The position numbers and the translations under genes were made by a program. Shown one piece after another: positions 48,601 through 61,827 of a DNA stretch of 64,000 nt (its first letter is position 1; every line of letters begins with the position of its first letter). The DNA comes from Marisa cornuarietis. Taxonomy: Eukaryota > Mollusca > Gastropoda > Architaenioglossa > Ampullariidae. The stretch is taken from contig SMMW01000003.1 of assembly GCA_004794655.1 (NCBI GenBank), positions 13,344,001 through 13,408,000 of the forward strand. Direction: 5' to 3'. The notes under the pieces were generated by a model. That model was not told the DNA's origin, ran no database searches, and saw nothing but the letters and a program-made list of their open reading frames with translations.

Positions 48601-49709
48601 CATCAAAAGTGATTAAGATCTTTCAATTGTAAAAAGTTATTTTTAAAAAAATCATAAATTAAAAACATGAGAAATTAAGAAGGGGAAAATGGCAGGATCA
48701 GAGGTGGGGAGCATGTTAAACTAAGAAAAGAGATCCATAAAATGATGAAAAAAGCAAAAAAAAAACCCGATAAATGAAGAGCATGTTGAATAATGACCCA
48801 GATAATGGATGGAGAAATCAAGTGATAGGATACACTGTAAATGTTTACTTTTGAGTTCAAAGAGTCTGCTCCACTAATATAAGTTACTGCTGTTAGTAGC
48901 TTCATAAAAATAATATCTTCTACGGGAATATAATGCTCATCATGGTACTCTTGACTTCTAACGAAGTCAAAGAGAATGATCATTAAATACGATGCATAAA
49001 AATTTTCTTTTTCCGCCAGCATGTCATGACCCCTTCACAATGTCAAAGCAACCATCATAATTTTCTATGCAACGAGAACCAGAACACTAGATTATCATAA
49101 AATTCACAACAGTTGCTGTGCACACATGTGAAGGCTCCCATATACACTCAAGAGGAAAGAGAATTCCACATTATTAACATTTTAATTTATGAATCTCCAT
49201 GTGACAATTACAAATCTTCTTTTCCATCCAAATCTCCCATGCTTTCCTTACACTTTAAAATGAAAAAAAAGCCCTTGATATTACAGACCCAGGTTAGTAA
49301 TGAGACTGTTAAATTCAAACTTGCAAATTACAGCATAGTGACAGTGGTACTGTAAATACTGGAATTGTTCTCAAGGTGCAGGCCTGCTTTGAGCACATCC
49401 TTTTTAAGGAAAGACGCTAAGTGGAATAATACCATAGATCAAGGTCTGGAAAAAGCAAAACCAAATTAAGAAAACAAACAAAAAGATTATCAGCATTAGA
49501 CATTATGCGCTTGAGCAGACCATATTATTCACTAACCAGATGGTGGTTATTGCAACCTGGCTTGTACAGAGAAGAGCAGGGCAGTCATGCTTTGCAAGCT
49601 TTTGATATCTTGTTCGAATGTATGCTCTCTTCACATTTTTGGTGGAAGAATCAGATTATTTAACCAGCAGCCCAATGGAAGAGGTGTTTAAAGTCTTCGC
49701 TTACAATCA
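45662..49709. other. Convergent spacer, PRMT5 3' side
   Basis: AT-rich, with no conserved domain in any open frame. It probably holds the PRMT5 3' UTR next to 49710. The longest frame (48675-49022, minus strand, 115 residues) has no recognisable homology by eye. Positions 48210-48480 are slightly GC-richer and could be an old repeat. Confidence 0.45.
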
Positions 49710-52700
49710 TCAAAGTCCAATAGTGTAAGAGCGACCCTTTGGGTTGTGGATTGGAAGTGTCTGAGGCCGCACCATGGTCCATTCATACCACACATTCTTT
49801 TCTGTAACTCTGCGCCACATCTGGACCACAACCTTGGTGCCCTTGGTTACAAATGTCGGTGTCTGAAGTAAGAAATGTATGTAAATTACAAGTGTGATGG
49901 GCAACACAAAAAGAAAAACACCCTTTTGTATCTTCTTTTCATTTGAAAAGGCACAGATTTCAAGTTGCTTATAAGTGATGATCTGTACTACAATGTATGC
50001 TTAATGAAAAAATACATGCATCTGCAGTGCAGACATGCATGATTTTGTGACAATGAAAGCTTAAACTTACAATAAGTTCTGGACTCAATCCTGAGATACT
50101 GAAATGCAACTTTCAATTTAGAGTTGTACTGTAGCGTTACATACCCTGAAATCCATTTCTTTACACGATGTTAAGATTTACTTAAAGCAAAATGTATCTC
50201 TAGACTACAATTTCTCTTTGTCAGCAAGAAGCATATAAGTAATCTTGAAGAACTGTTGAAAACGCTTAACAAGGCAATTACTGATGATTGCTTGTGGAGA
50301 CTGCACAAACCAAAATGCAATGCTACATTCAATATGACATGCAAAACAGAAGCACTCACTCTCAGGGGAAACAAGATCGGAAACCAGCTGAACATTCCTG
50401 GTGAATGTGTGGAGGGCAGGATACCTGCAACATATATATTGTACCCTCAGTGGTAGATTCCCCTGTCATGGTTCTGAAAGTTTCATATTTTCACAATGCC
50501 CACTAGTTCCTATACATAATAATATTAAATAAATTGTGTTAGTTCTCTCTGATGTAGCTCTGATGTTTATATTACTCATAATCCTAAGCAAAATACATCT
50601 AATAAAAATTCAGTTTTTTAAATATGCTAATAAAATGATGACTTTCAAAAACTGCAGCATCATATAAAAATAAAAATACTTTAAAAACCCTTTATATCAA
50701 GCACCCTGGCATTATCGTGGACTGACTACTGCAATGAAAATGATCATATGGGGGCATAAACAGCTACACTTGTTTGCATCACAAGCTGATTGCAGATTGT
50801 ACTGCCTGTGGTAAAGCCAACAAATTATCAAATTATCTCTTTCATATACATAAACACAACATAAATTTGTTGTGTTGTTACAAATTCACAAAATACTTCA
50901 TACTTAACACAACATCTTTGTACAGCACTGTGTCAAAGTATCCAGCCAATCCATGTACAACCCAGTCTTCACTCATTTCAAATTCCAAACTTGTATGCCG
51001 ACTGTTGTCTATGACTTCATCTGTGATACAGAAAAAGAGTAAAGAACAAGACCTTGGAAAAAAAAAAAAACACCGAGTCTAAACACAGCCTTTCAGTGCT
51101 CAGATGTCACACCAAAAAATACAAATCAAAAGAAAAAAAATATTGACCCCACCACAAATAAAAAGACTTCATAAATGATCAAGAAATCTGTGCCTGACAC
51201 ACTCTGCACACAGACCCACCTCTGTTAGGATGATGGAAGCTGAATACTTTCTGTGGTTCTGCCAGGATCTGGCAGTTGTGAAGGCGAACAACATAAGGCA
51301 TCTCAAAGCAGCTCTAGAAGACACAAAGATACTCATGTACCAACACCTTAGAAGACACACATATACACACATACCAACACCTTCAAGTCACATGATCATT
51401 AAACTATTTCACCTGCAGTCTATATATAACCACTGTACACTGTGCGCCCACTATGAAGCAACAACATGGCAAAACATAATAATAATAAGCATGGAATTTG
51501 TACAGCAGCTTTCCTGGTGGAGAAGTGAGCACAATGCACTATGCACGAAGATTATCAACAGAAGGATAACCACAAAACAAAGATACACAAGCGACACCAC
51601 AGTAACCATTAAAAAAATGCATGGGTGAAGAAAGGTAATCTATGAGTGTGTGGAAGAACAAATTACTGCTACTTCATTGAGCAGGAAAAAAAACCTCAAA
51701 AAACAAAAAGAAACTACATATACAAATAAAAACAAACCAGCCACACACACAATGCTGATTTCTTTATCCAATTACCTCAGGGGTTTTATCCTTTTCTTTC
51801 TGGATGCGGAATTCACTGTACAGTTTTGCTGACTGTAAAGGAGCTAGGTACGATGTGTATGCTGAAGGAATACTGATTCCATCATCTGCAACAGTACAAG
51901 AATACAATAGCCACTAGCACGACAGCCTCTTACTACACAGTATCATGAAAATGGGATTGGTATTTTACGCCGAGCCACATGCAGAGAAAGAACAGCGTGC
52001 CTGAGACGAGAGCTGAACACAGGACAGCCAACCTACACTGTACTAGTGACAGACGCTAACTGTTGTGCCACAGGGCTGCCCCCAGTTCCATAACAAAGAC
52101 ATACAAATATAAAGACATAAGTATAAATTTATTAAAGGGACAATGTCAGTTAAAGTGATTTTTAAAAAAAAGAGACAATGTGTAGTAACGAGATCTGATG
52201 CAATACTACCATGTCCAAATGCATTATGAGTAAGAGAGCATCATATACTTACCTTTAAGAAACCGCTGAGCTCCATCAAGACATTCAGGCGAGAGTTCAT
52301 TGTCGCCAAAAGAGCCAAGTAGCTCACTAATGATAATATCAGCCTTTTCAGGGGCCTCCCAATGCCTCATGTCACATGACACTACTTCGACCAAGTGGCC
52401 CCACATTTCATCCCTCAAATTTTCTAATCTGAAGGCAAAAAGATAAGACACGAAAGCGAGGAATTTATGCACAGTGGTCATACCAATGTCATGCCAAAAC
52501 ATAGCTGGTCTGTCATTTCTACAAATATTTCAAAGACAGCCTGGATTCTATTATTTGTAATAACAGCACAACATAGCCAACATAAACACATTATACCCTT
52601 TAGCCACAATACAAAACAAAGATTCATTTTGTGGAATTCTCTGTAGGTCCACTACCCCCACACCAACAAAAATAAAGCAGAATGCATGTCCTCTACAATA

Positions 52701-55700
52701 GTCACAACCCATACCATCGAAAGGCAGTTCAGTCCAGGGTTTGAACATAAAATCGTAATATCACCACAAAAAAAAACAGCAAATACAACATTTCACTTTC
52801 ATTAACACTGAAGTTTGCTTCCTTATAAAGCTGCTTAATGACTGGCCTCTGAGATAAAATAGTTGTATCATCATAAATATTCAAGTCTAAAATTCCATGA
52901 AATATAGAAGAATTAAGCCACGTTTGCTCATGAAGACATACGTAATGACAGCATTTGGGTTTTTCTCCACTGCATAAATCTTCTTTACTTTGCGGTCTGC
53001 CTGTTTAGCGGCATTGACTGCTGCCCTGACCAAAGGCCCCCTTCCAGCCCCCACCACCATCAAAACCCTGCACAGTATGAAGTCATGTATGGTTAAAGGC
53101 ATCAAATAAGGAAAATACAATGATCTTATTATGGGCTTAATAGATGAAGCATTTAGCAACATGATAGGAAGTTTTTCTTTCCATATCTTCTATACTGACT
53201 AATATATATTATGTATATACCTATTCCACATTGACTAATGAGAGTGATGTCCCCTCTAGTCTAACAGGTTGAATGGGGCAGCTCTTGGTGTTTTTTTGTT
53301 TTGCCTACGATCTGTTCTGGTTTTATTGTCATCAGCTTGTGGATCTACATCTTCCTTCTTCTGTGTGCTGGATTTTCTGTGGCTTTCTGCCTTTTCCCTT
53401 ATGTATCAAAGTTTTTGTTGACTTACAGTCTCCATATCCTTCCATTTCCTTCGCGGTCTGTGATTTGTACCATACAGTTTTACAATTGTTGTGCATCCAG
53501 ACAGTGATAAGTAAACGCTTGTTTACATGATGTAATGGATTAGTTCTGCTTCATCTTATTTACTTGGATGCCTTGATGAAGCAATTGAACAACATACGAA
53601 TTTAGATTCATAGTATAACATCATTGATTGAGGTGACCTCACTTTTGCTAACTGGTTAAAGATGCCTTTTTCTCTACACCATATTCTTCATGGTGATCTC
53701 TACCTGGCTTGATCTTCTTACTGCATTCTTCCTAAGAGAAATGCTATCACCACACTGTGTGCTGTTGTGTCACATTGCCACCCCATCATTATGTTTTGTT
53801 TCTTCATTGGACTGTTATTTGATCTTGTGCAGTGCACTGAGCTTGTCTATTGGCAGGGAAGCAGGCTATACAAGTGCACTCTTATTACTGTAAAGTGCTT
53901 TGAGTACTGATGCTGCTAAAGAAAGGAGTTTTATATATATGTGCTTATTATTAATATTATCTTCACTGAAGAGTGTTTCTTCCTTAATGCAGTGCTACTG
54001 CTTTATGTTTCATCTGTTTTTCTACAAAGGGGTTCTGCTTGCTTTGCAAAGCATAGAATTCATAAACCAGTTATGACAACTTCAAAAATACACTTACAGT
54101 TCCATGGTTTCTTTATCCTTATCTTCTACTCTGTCAATAACAGCATGATAGATTGCCTGTACACAAGAAAAACATCAATGGTTCCTAATTACCAATTGTC
54201 TAGTGTACAAGCCTGTTCAGCCTGCACCTGTTATCAATGTCACAGCAATTGTTACTTGGCTATACCATCTAAGCCCGCGGTTCTCAACCTGGGGGGGCGC
54301 CCCCCAAGGGGGGCGCAAGCTGCTGAAAAGGGGGCCGCAAAGGCGGTCATTTTCTCATATCTCATATAGGTATTAGTGGCTAAGGGGGGCGCGCGGACGT
54401 ACCTTTATTCGTCTGGGGGGGCGTGACAAGTAAAAGGTTGAGAAACGCTGATCTAAGCCATTTTTTAAAGTTATTATTTAAGCCATTAAAGATACAAAAA
54501 TAAGCAAAATTGCAATCTGACCTTTCTAGAAAATAATACATATAGAGATAAATGCCAGTTTCAGTTACGATTGACTAAAAATATCATTTTTAACTAAACT
54601 GGAATAAAAACTAACCCGCTGGTACTCTGAGTATTTCACAGGATCTTTCTCAAAAATTTCATATGTATGGGACTCCAGATTATCCATGAGTGGCTGCAAA
54701 ACAACCAAACAATTCTAAATGGTTGTTGTACCCTATTTCACAGTTAACCAATGACATTACTATACATTAATTAAATAGATCATCTGAATTCACTGTCAAA
54801 AGAGAGAAAAAAAATTTTTTTTAAGAAAATTCTCAGCAGCTAATAGGCATCAAGTATACTTAACAAGACAAGACAAATTTATTAGTCCTCAGCGGAGATA
54901 CATTTGTCGACAGCAAGGGCCTATATAAAAATAATACAAATAACAAATTCAACACATACTTCAGCATTCCCATACTAACACAAACATTCCACATAACTAC
55001 CAAAATCATAAAGCCTACAAACCCTTCCTCAGAGCATAAAGTTAAAAGTCAGCCAATAGGCCTACCGTTGTTAAAAAATCTAACAGCAGCCGGAATGAAA
55101 GAACGACGAAAACGCTCTGTTCTGAACCTTGGCATAGAAAATCTTCCACTACGTTGCATGCGTAGTTCAATCAGTGTGCCGTGGAGGGGATGGTCTGAAT
55201 CGAGCAAAATACCTCTAGCCTTCCTCGCCAGCCTTCTCTCAAAAAGAGGTTCAAATGGATCAAGGCTCTGACCTACAACCGAGCTCGCTTTCCTTATCAA
55301 CTTGTTCAGCCTCCCAGTGTCGCGCATAGACACACTCCCTCCCCAGCACACCGCTGCAAACTCTATCACACTACACACCATACTCTGATAAAACATACAC
55401 AACATCTTGTTACAAACCTGAAAAGATCTAAGTTTGCACAAAAGAACAATCTTGACTGTGTTTTCCTAAAAACAGCATCCACATGACTAGACCAGGTTAA
55501 GTTGCTATCTAGACCTTTTACCTACTGAGGTCTATCCGATAAATAGTCTAATACCCAATTCACTGAGCATGGATGCAACGACATACTTGTTACATATTTG
55601 TTAAAATTAAAAGAAAATTCATAGTAATTCTCTTTGAAAAAACAAAAAAACAAAAACAAAACAAACTATCAACAAGAAATGTAAAGGAAGCAAAGAAAGG

Positions 55701-58700
55701 TCAGCACCTGCAAAGGATTTTGGAGATAATCTTCAAATCCCTTGGCAAACTCGGTGACAGGATCTGGTGATGGCTGTGTCTGAAAGACGAAATGAATTAT
55801 TCAGCCAAGCAAGCATTTTACTGCCAACGTGCAGCCAAATGTGTTATACTTCCCGTGTATAGCAAATCAGTCAAGTTTATCTCAATTAAACAATAATACA
55901 GCAGAAAATTATTATACACATTCATCTATTCACATGGATTTTACCCATTTCTAAGGCTTTGATATAAAAACTCACAAGTCTTCTATTTTTTTATATTTGC
56001 CTACTTGTGGTTGCTTAAAAAAAATTAATCTTTGAAAAAATCACCTCTTGATGCAGATGCTCTCTTCAACAATTAATTTCTTCATCTGTGATATATTACT
56101 TATTCCAATAAATAAATAAATAATCACTTGCATGACAGTCTTTGATTTTATCTTAGGCAGACATAAAACAAAAAGCACACCAGCACCTGCCAGAGGTGAT
56201 CCAAGTACTGCTGGTAACATCTAATGCCCTTGTCTGGGTGTCGATCCACTCCTGTTAAAACCACTTGCACATCCAGCTGAAAAAAATTAAGTATATTGCA
56301 CAAATAGTACTCTATAAACACAAGCACACATACAAAATCCTGATGACATATAAACCTGGTACATTCGACAAAGAGAGAAAACTGAACTAACAGCTGCTGG
56401 GAGCATCTAACAGGTAAGAAATAAATATAACGAAGTGCACTTACCAGGAGACATTTTCTCCCAAGACCAATAAGTGTACAGTTAGGGGGTGAATATTATT
56501 AAACACAAGATGCTTCCCAGCTTTTAAAAGCAAAAAATTAGTATCTTCAAAGCCAAATGATAGTAACCAAGTCACACAATTTAGTTTGCAGCCTGGCTTC
56601 ACAAAAGCAAACATTTCAACGATTTGACTGCTACCATTCCTTTTACTAATCAGTGTCAAGGGTGGAAATGTTGATCAAACAAATGATGCAAATTGTTAGT
56701 TTTCAACCAAATTACTGCAATGACCACAATTTATAGTGTAAAACAATATTCTTTAAAATTTAAACCTGCAGAATTTTAGAAAATGATGATTTTACCAAAA
56801 CCCCCCAAATCCACTTTCATTAACATTGTTAAATAAATAAAATAAAATAGTTTTGAGTAGCAGAGGTACCAACTGGACATTTTACTCCATCCACTGTTAC
56901 CAGCAGTCTTGCATATTCTTTTGCACTTCATAAACCAATTAAGGCAGAAAAAGACATTTTTATGTATTATGACAGTTCACCAACTACTTTGCTGCAAGGC
57001 CAGAGCTAGTGTTAAAGTACTTAATCTGACCTTGAAAAAATTCCTGAGAACAGCTTGGTGTGCTTTTGACAGAACAGGATACCCTTTCTTGTTGGTGAGA
57101 AATATACTGGTGGGTACCAAAACTGCTTTGACTGGCTCAGCCAGCCATCGCTGGATCACTTCCTCTTCTGGCAAATCTGCAGTTACCTCCAGCAGGACAT
57201 CCAGTTTCTTACTCCAGTCACACAGAGAACGGAATGTATTCCACCTGACACACAAACCTATTTTCCATGATGTTGGTGTTGCTGTGTGTATTCAGTAAAG
57301 GGATCAATGCTCTAAGCCTGTATATAACTTTCTTAAAATAGGATAACATAATGCAGACTACTATTGTCATCAATGCCTTCCTTGTTTATAATTTCGTGAT
57401 TAAATAAACAAAGCTTACAAACTTAACATCCTTGTTCTAGCATAGTATGCAGAGCAAAACTTCTATTGTTAATTCATACCAAGGAAACAAACTTCTGTGG
57501 TTTATTTCTTAACAGCTATACATATTTTTTCATTAAAAACAACAGTTCAAATGTAATACCTCTCAGCATTAACTATGCAAACCTGGACCAAGACTGCTAT
57601 CACCAATGCAAAAACAAGAATCTTGTGGGGTATACATTATGTTGATCCAAATGTTAGCCACCGATGCCTATGATGTTACTTAATTGAGTAGTTTGAACAT
57701 TAAAAGGCTTGAAGGCAGGCATCGACTAAAATAGGATCTACAGATATCCTGAATTCAAGATTCTGGACCTAGGTAACCAAGACACTGTCCACATAATAGG
57801 AGAGAGTAAAAACGAGATGCTTGAGTCTGATTGCACTGCAATCCTGCAGTAATGACACTGTAACCATATGAAAATATGCCGCTAGAACACCAGACGTCCA
57901 TCAAGATGAGGTACAATCAAAATACACTTGACTCAGTTATCTACACAGCTATTATTAATTAGAAAGTAAAAAAAAACCCGACATTTTGGCTGGATATTTA
58001 AAGCATTATGTATAAAAAAAAAATATACAGTTTTCAGAAGTCCGGTGGGTCAAGCTGTACAGTGCAAAAACAAAGATCGTCTACTCCTATTTGAAGGCTC
58101 AGAGAAACTGCAGTTAGCAGTCTGAAATTGTAGTTAATGCAGTCAAAGCAACGTAGTGTAACAGATCTCATGCATCCATTTTATCACATTAGTCAGGAAT
58201 TTAATCACAAAATCTATTCTTTCACATTTACAAATAACATGAGGGTTGGGGACGGGAACAATGCTATCAGTGGAATGTCAAATTTAAAGAAATATATATT
58301 ATGGCTTGCAATGATGGGACAAAACTTACCCAGACTCCACTGCTTTAGGTTACCTCCCTTAGAAAATGGGACCTGGGCTACTGCAGGGCATGCATCTATA
58401 ATTATTTTAAGCTAATTTCATCGAAGGCCATCGAAAAGGATTAACATCAATGTCAAGACTAGACTTAGTGACACACACTTGACCCAGGAACCAAAACACT
58501 ATGTTACACAGTTTTTCAGATGAAGCACCAAGCAAAGTAAGCAAATCAGATTACAGCTGGTCACGGGGGATGGTCATTTCATCACAAGACAATTTTGTCC
58601 CACACCAAAAGTCAATTCATCACAGGTATGCCCATTTCGTCACAAGACAGAAAACTCAAATCGTCACAAGCCCAACCAGCGAAGTCTCTGCATATAATAA

Positions 58701-61700
58701 TAATAAGCCAATAAAAGTCAAAATACAAGTTCACAATACAGTCGGACCTCGCTAAGTGGAACTCAAAGGGACCCGAATAAAAATTCGACTTACGGAGTTT
58801 TCGAGTTAGGGAAAATGGCGTAACAGGCGCAGGTTAATCAAGGACAATGTTTTTCCCGCTTAATTACTGTATTATAACTGTTTATTATACAGTATTTCTT
58901 TTTTTATACGGATGCATGTACTGCCATTTCCGCAGCACGTACAGCAAGGGAAAAACCACACACACACGAACTCCATTCAGTGCTCATCCCGATAAGAGAC
59001 TGACAAAGTGTAGAAAACGTATTTTTCACAGTAAGTTTGCGTGTGAACCACCAACGGTCCACTGGTCAAGTTACCACCGCCACCACCTGAAAGGATTGTC
59101 AAGGCGGGTGGCCATAAATCTTGACCAGTGATGCGCGGCCGTGGGAAAAGTCTAGTGTCGGCCAGTTCCCCTGAATCGGTTAACTTCAAAGGGGGGACTG
59201 GTGTGAGAGTCAGTTAGTTGTCCACTGCGCAACAGAGCATGAAACGAACCTTTCACACAAAGATGAAAGGAAAATGGGATAAAAATGTCTTTCTTGAGAC
59301 AGTTTGGAATATAGTTTGGAACAGTTTGAGACATAGATGCGTCTGGTTGGTGATGACTCAAAATTCGACTAACGGAGGTTCAGAAGCCAAAAAATCTTAT
59401 AGTTAAGGAGATCTAAAATGTACATTGTTCTTATGGAATTTGGCCAGGAACTAACAATTAATTCGATATTGGGAGGTTTTCGACTTAGGGAAGGTCGACT
59501 TAGTGATGTCGACTGTACAATAATGATAAAATCTTGTAAACGTAAAAGATTGCCATTTAAGATTCGTTCTTGGCGTGCGTATATTGCCATGTGACCATTT
59601 TGTTCAGTAACGTGGTGGCTACAATTATTCGCATGCCTCTGTTTAAAATAAGCAGCTGAGCTTGCGCATCTATATTGTTTGAATAACGTATGGCTCTTTA
59701 AAAAATATCTGACGTTAATAGCTACTTGTTACATTGGTGCTCGATTCGCCTTTTGGGCTTGTGACGATTTGACTTTTCTGTCTTGTGACGAAATGGACCA
59801 TACGTGTGACGAATTGACTTTTGGTGTGGGACGAAATGGTCTTGTGATGAGTTGACCTATGACCCTGGTCACAGTGAAGCCACTCACAACTAAATCATTA
59901 AACTTAAAGATGGATGCAATATGCCACTGATTAATAACAAAAAGAAATTTTCTAAATAATGAGGTCTATGGATAAGCAGAAAATAATTACGTTAAAACTA
60001 GGAATTAAAGTATTTGAACATTAGCAAGAACGTACTTAAACTGATACCTATTTCGCCAACACTTTAGGAATAAAAACTATACATGTGCAGGTGCAATCCA
60101 ACTTAAACATCCAGAGTGTTTTTATTTTTTTTTTAATTTTCAATATACATGTCAAACAACATATGGCAATCACTTAAGATTAGTTTCAAGTACAATTAAA
60201 TAACTGACCACTGCCAGGTGTCTTCTGGAACACGTTCTACTTCCTCCTCTTCAAGCACTGGGTCTTTCTGATCTTCAGCACTCAGCATGGGAACATGAAT
60301 CCAGTATTGCTAAAAAACAAAAGGCAAGATAAAAGACCATAAAAAATATGCTTATTTTTGTTTGCAAGCACCTGCCCTTCAGAAGTTAATCAGAATCTCT
60401 ACATGTGCTCACATTTGCCAAACTGTCACGATGACAAAAATAATGTGGCAATGTAATAAAGTATGAAAACATAGCAAAATAGTCTTTGGATTTGCAATTT
60501 TCGCAAAAATGACCTATGGTTGCACCTGTGGGCAGTAGGTTGATAACATGTGCTCATTGAGACACCTAGCCAGGTTGGCGCAATTTCCATTTTCCAGTTG
60601 TAGGATGACAGCAGGTAGTCCCAGGTGAGCTGTGTAACTGAGTTCTTGTTGCAGTGCCTAAATAAATTAAATAATCATAAAAATATTGTTAAATGCAGAT
60701 CATTGATGAATTAAAACAATTTCTCTAAATAAATATCTCAAAAACTAAAATCATAAAATAGGGCAATTTCACTCACTATTTCAGAGTTTCTACGAACTTT
60801 ATAGTTGGGTGAATCCAACTGAAGCCAAGGAGAAATTTTTCCGACCACCAAGTTACTCCAATCTGCCAAAAACAAAGCTGATCATTCAATGCCATTTGTG
60901 ATCACCAGACAACTCAACAGTTGCGATAGACACACTTATGAGAAGATTATGACAAGTCCATACCAAAATGTACAGGGATGAAATTCCAAGGATCCTGTCT
61001 TTTATTACTTTGTCAAAGTATGTAACAAAGCTGTAGTCGATTTACTTCATTAAAATTGTCAATCTGTCCTGGTTGATTTGGTCAAATTTAGAGTTATCCA
61101 TTCTACTCCCCTAAATGCAATTTGTCTTGGGGTAAAAACCCCAATTTTTTACATCAATTTTTAAAAAATTCAATTCTCAGAATGGTCATTGGACAAACAA
61201 TGACATAATGGCGGGGGAAGTCAATGGAAAAGAGAGCACTGTGTATGACTTGCCATTACTAGAGAGGCAGAGGTCGGAACGCGTCAATGGACCTGGCCGA
61301 TTTTTGGCTGGATCGTGCAGAAATTCCCTTTTTAGCCGAGGATGAACAACAGGTATACAGGCAAAGTCAAATCTGTAATTATAAAATGAAATAAAACTTT
61401 ACGTAATGTACAAACAAAAAGACTAGAATGACTGGAGGACGATGAAGTCGACAATGTGTTCTGTCAACTGAACACGCAATGCAAACTTTTTTTTTTTTTG
61501 AGGGGTAGGGGGTGCAATTAGATAACTTATCCTAGCTTATCCTCGTTTAACAACCTTACTAGGCCTATTTTATTACTTGTGCTAGTCGACACATGAAGGA
61601 TGCGAGTCTTCATTGTGCATATGATGGAAATAAAATGTGAAGTAATCGTCTTTCAAATGATGAAGGATTTTTCAATAAATGGGAAAAAGTGAACAAAAAA

Positions 61701-61827
61701 GTTATTTTTAAAATACAAAAACAAAAAGCAAAATGAATACAAACCCTGATCGACATATTGACTCTAATGTCGAGTTTATATCAGGACAGCAGTTAACATC
61801 ACGACCACAAGATAACCTAGGCGGCAT
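49710..61827 (-). CDS. PRMT5: Protein arginine N-methyltransferase 5, seventeen coding exons
   Basis: Exons in transcript order: 61827-61745, 61372-61254, 60862-60777, 60657-60526, 60309-60209, 57244-57031, 56276-56187, 55779-55708, 54693-54616, 54156-54098, 53067-52942, 52428-52253, 51885-51776, 51313-51220, 51020-50904, 50424-50360, 49862-49710 (TGA). Every phase closes, giving 624 residues (human 637). PRMT5 makes symmetric dimethylarginine on histones and Sm proteins, working with the WD-repeat partner MEP50 in nucleus and cytoplasm. The N-terminal TIM barrel includes [18 protein letters not shown] and [22 protein letters not shown] sequence. The methyltransferase core has [11 protein letters not shown], whose Phe313 corresponds to the residue that sets symmetric methylation. 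It also has the SAM loop VVGAGRGP (349-356) and the double-Glu loop [11 protein letters not shown] (Glu422 and Glu431). The C-terminal barrel contains [11 protein letters not shown] and ends [13 protein letters not shown]. All catalytic residues are intact. The donor of the second exon is probably GC. Confidence 0.97.
51955..52082 (-). mobile_element. tRNA-derived SINE, copy 2, in a PRMT5 intron
   Basis: On the minus strand it begins GGGGCAGCCCTGTGGCACAA with an A-box-like segment, has a B-box-like GTGTTCAGCTCTC, and ends GGCTCGGCGTAAAATACCAA. The 3' half matches the plus-strand copy at 14995-15132. It lies between PRMT5 exons 12 and 13, in gene orientation. Confidence 0.7.
53840..53962 (+). 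mobile_element. CR1/L2-like LINE 3' terminus in a PRMT5 intron
   Basis: Contains GTAAAGTGCTTTGAGTACTG, then a TATATATATGTGCTTATTATT-like end. This matches the conserved 3' end of CR1/L2 elements. The sequence upstream (53.3-53.8 kb) may be the rest of its 3' UTR, but I cannot show that. Confidence 0.55.
54275..54450. mobile_element. 176-bp hAT MITE with 8-bp TSD in a PRMT5 intron
   Basis: The left end reads CCGCGGTTCTCAACC and the inverse complement of the right end reads CAGCGTTTCTCAACC. This is the well-known hAT (Charlie-like) terminal motif CAGCGGTTCTCAACC. ATCTAAGC occurs directly before (54267-54274) and directly after (54451-54458), an exact 8-bp duplication. The interior is G-rich (GGGGGGGCGC blocks) and noncoding. 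It lies between PRMT5 exons 9 and 10. Confidence 0.9.
54858..55545 (-). mobile_element. LINE fragment: RT C-terminal region, in a PRMT5 intron
   Basis: The minus-strand frame from 55441 to 55049 (130 codons) contains [50 protein letters not shown] and [11 protein letters not shown]. These are typical of the post-RT C-terminal region of Jockey/CR1-like LINEs. Upstream, [14 protein letters not shown] continues the same protein after a frameshift near 55440. The copy is 5'-truncated near 55545. It sits in the same orientation as PRMT5, between exons 8 and 9. Confidence 0.8.
58565..59867. mobile_element. Long-TIR DNA transposon, interrupted by a nested MITE
   Basis: Inverted repeats of about 111-115 bp lie at 58565-58675 and 59753-59867. 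Both carry several copies of a TTCGTCACAAGAC-like word and share blocks such as CCCACACCAAAAGTCAATTC and the inner end AATCGTCACAAGCCCAA. GTCAC directly flanks both ends (58560-58564 and 59868-59872), a candidate 5-bp target duplication. A pogo-like element (58739-59515) is inserted in its centre. No transposase is present. I cannot assign a superfamily. The element lies in the 3-kb PRMT5 intron between exons 5 and 6. Confidence 0.8.
58739..59515. mobile_element. pogo/Tigger-like MITE with TA duplication
   Basis: The left end CAGTCGGACCTCGCTAAGTG and the inverse complement of the right end, CAGTCGACATCACTAAGTCG, are terminal inverted repeats. TA flanks both ends (58737-58738 and 59516-59517). 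CAGT-type termini with TA duplication are typical of Tc1/mariner pogo/Tigger elements. At 777 bp without a DDE-domain frame it is non-autonomous. It is nested inside the long-TIR element. Confidence 0.85.

Noticed and set aside
48675..49022. 115-codon open frame on the minus strand in the spacer downstream of PRMT5
   Set aside because: No recognisable domain, low-complexity hydrophobic C-terminal half, AT-rich context and no splice or neighbour support. Probably chance.
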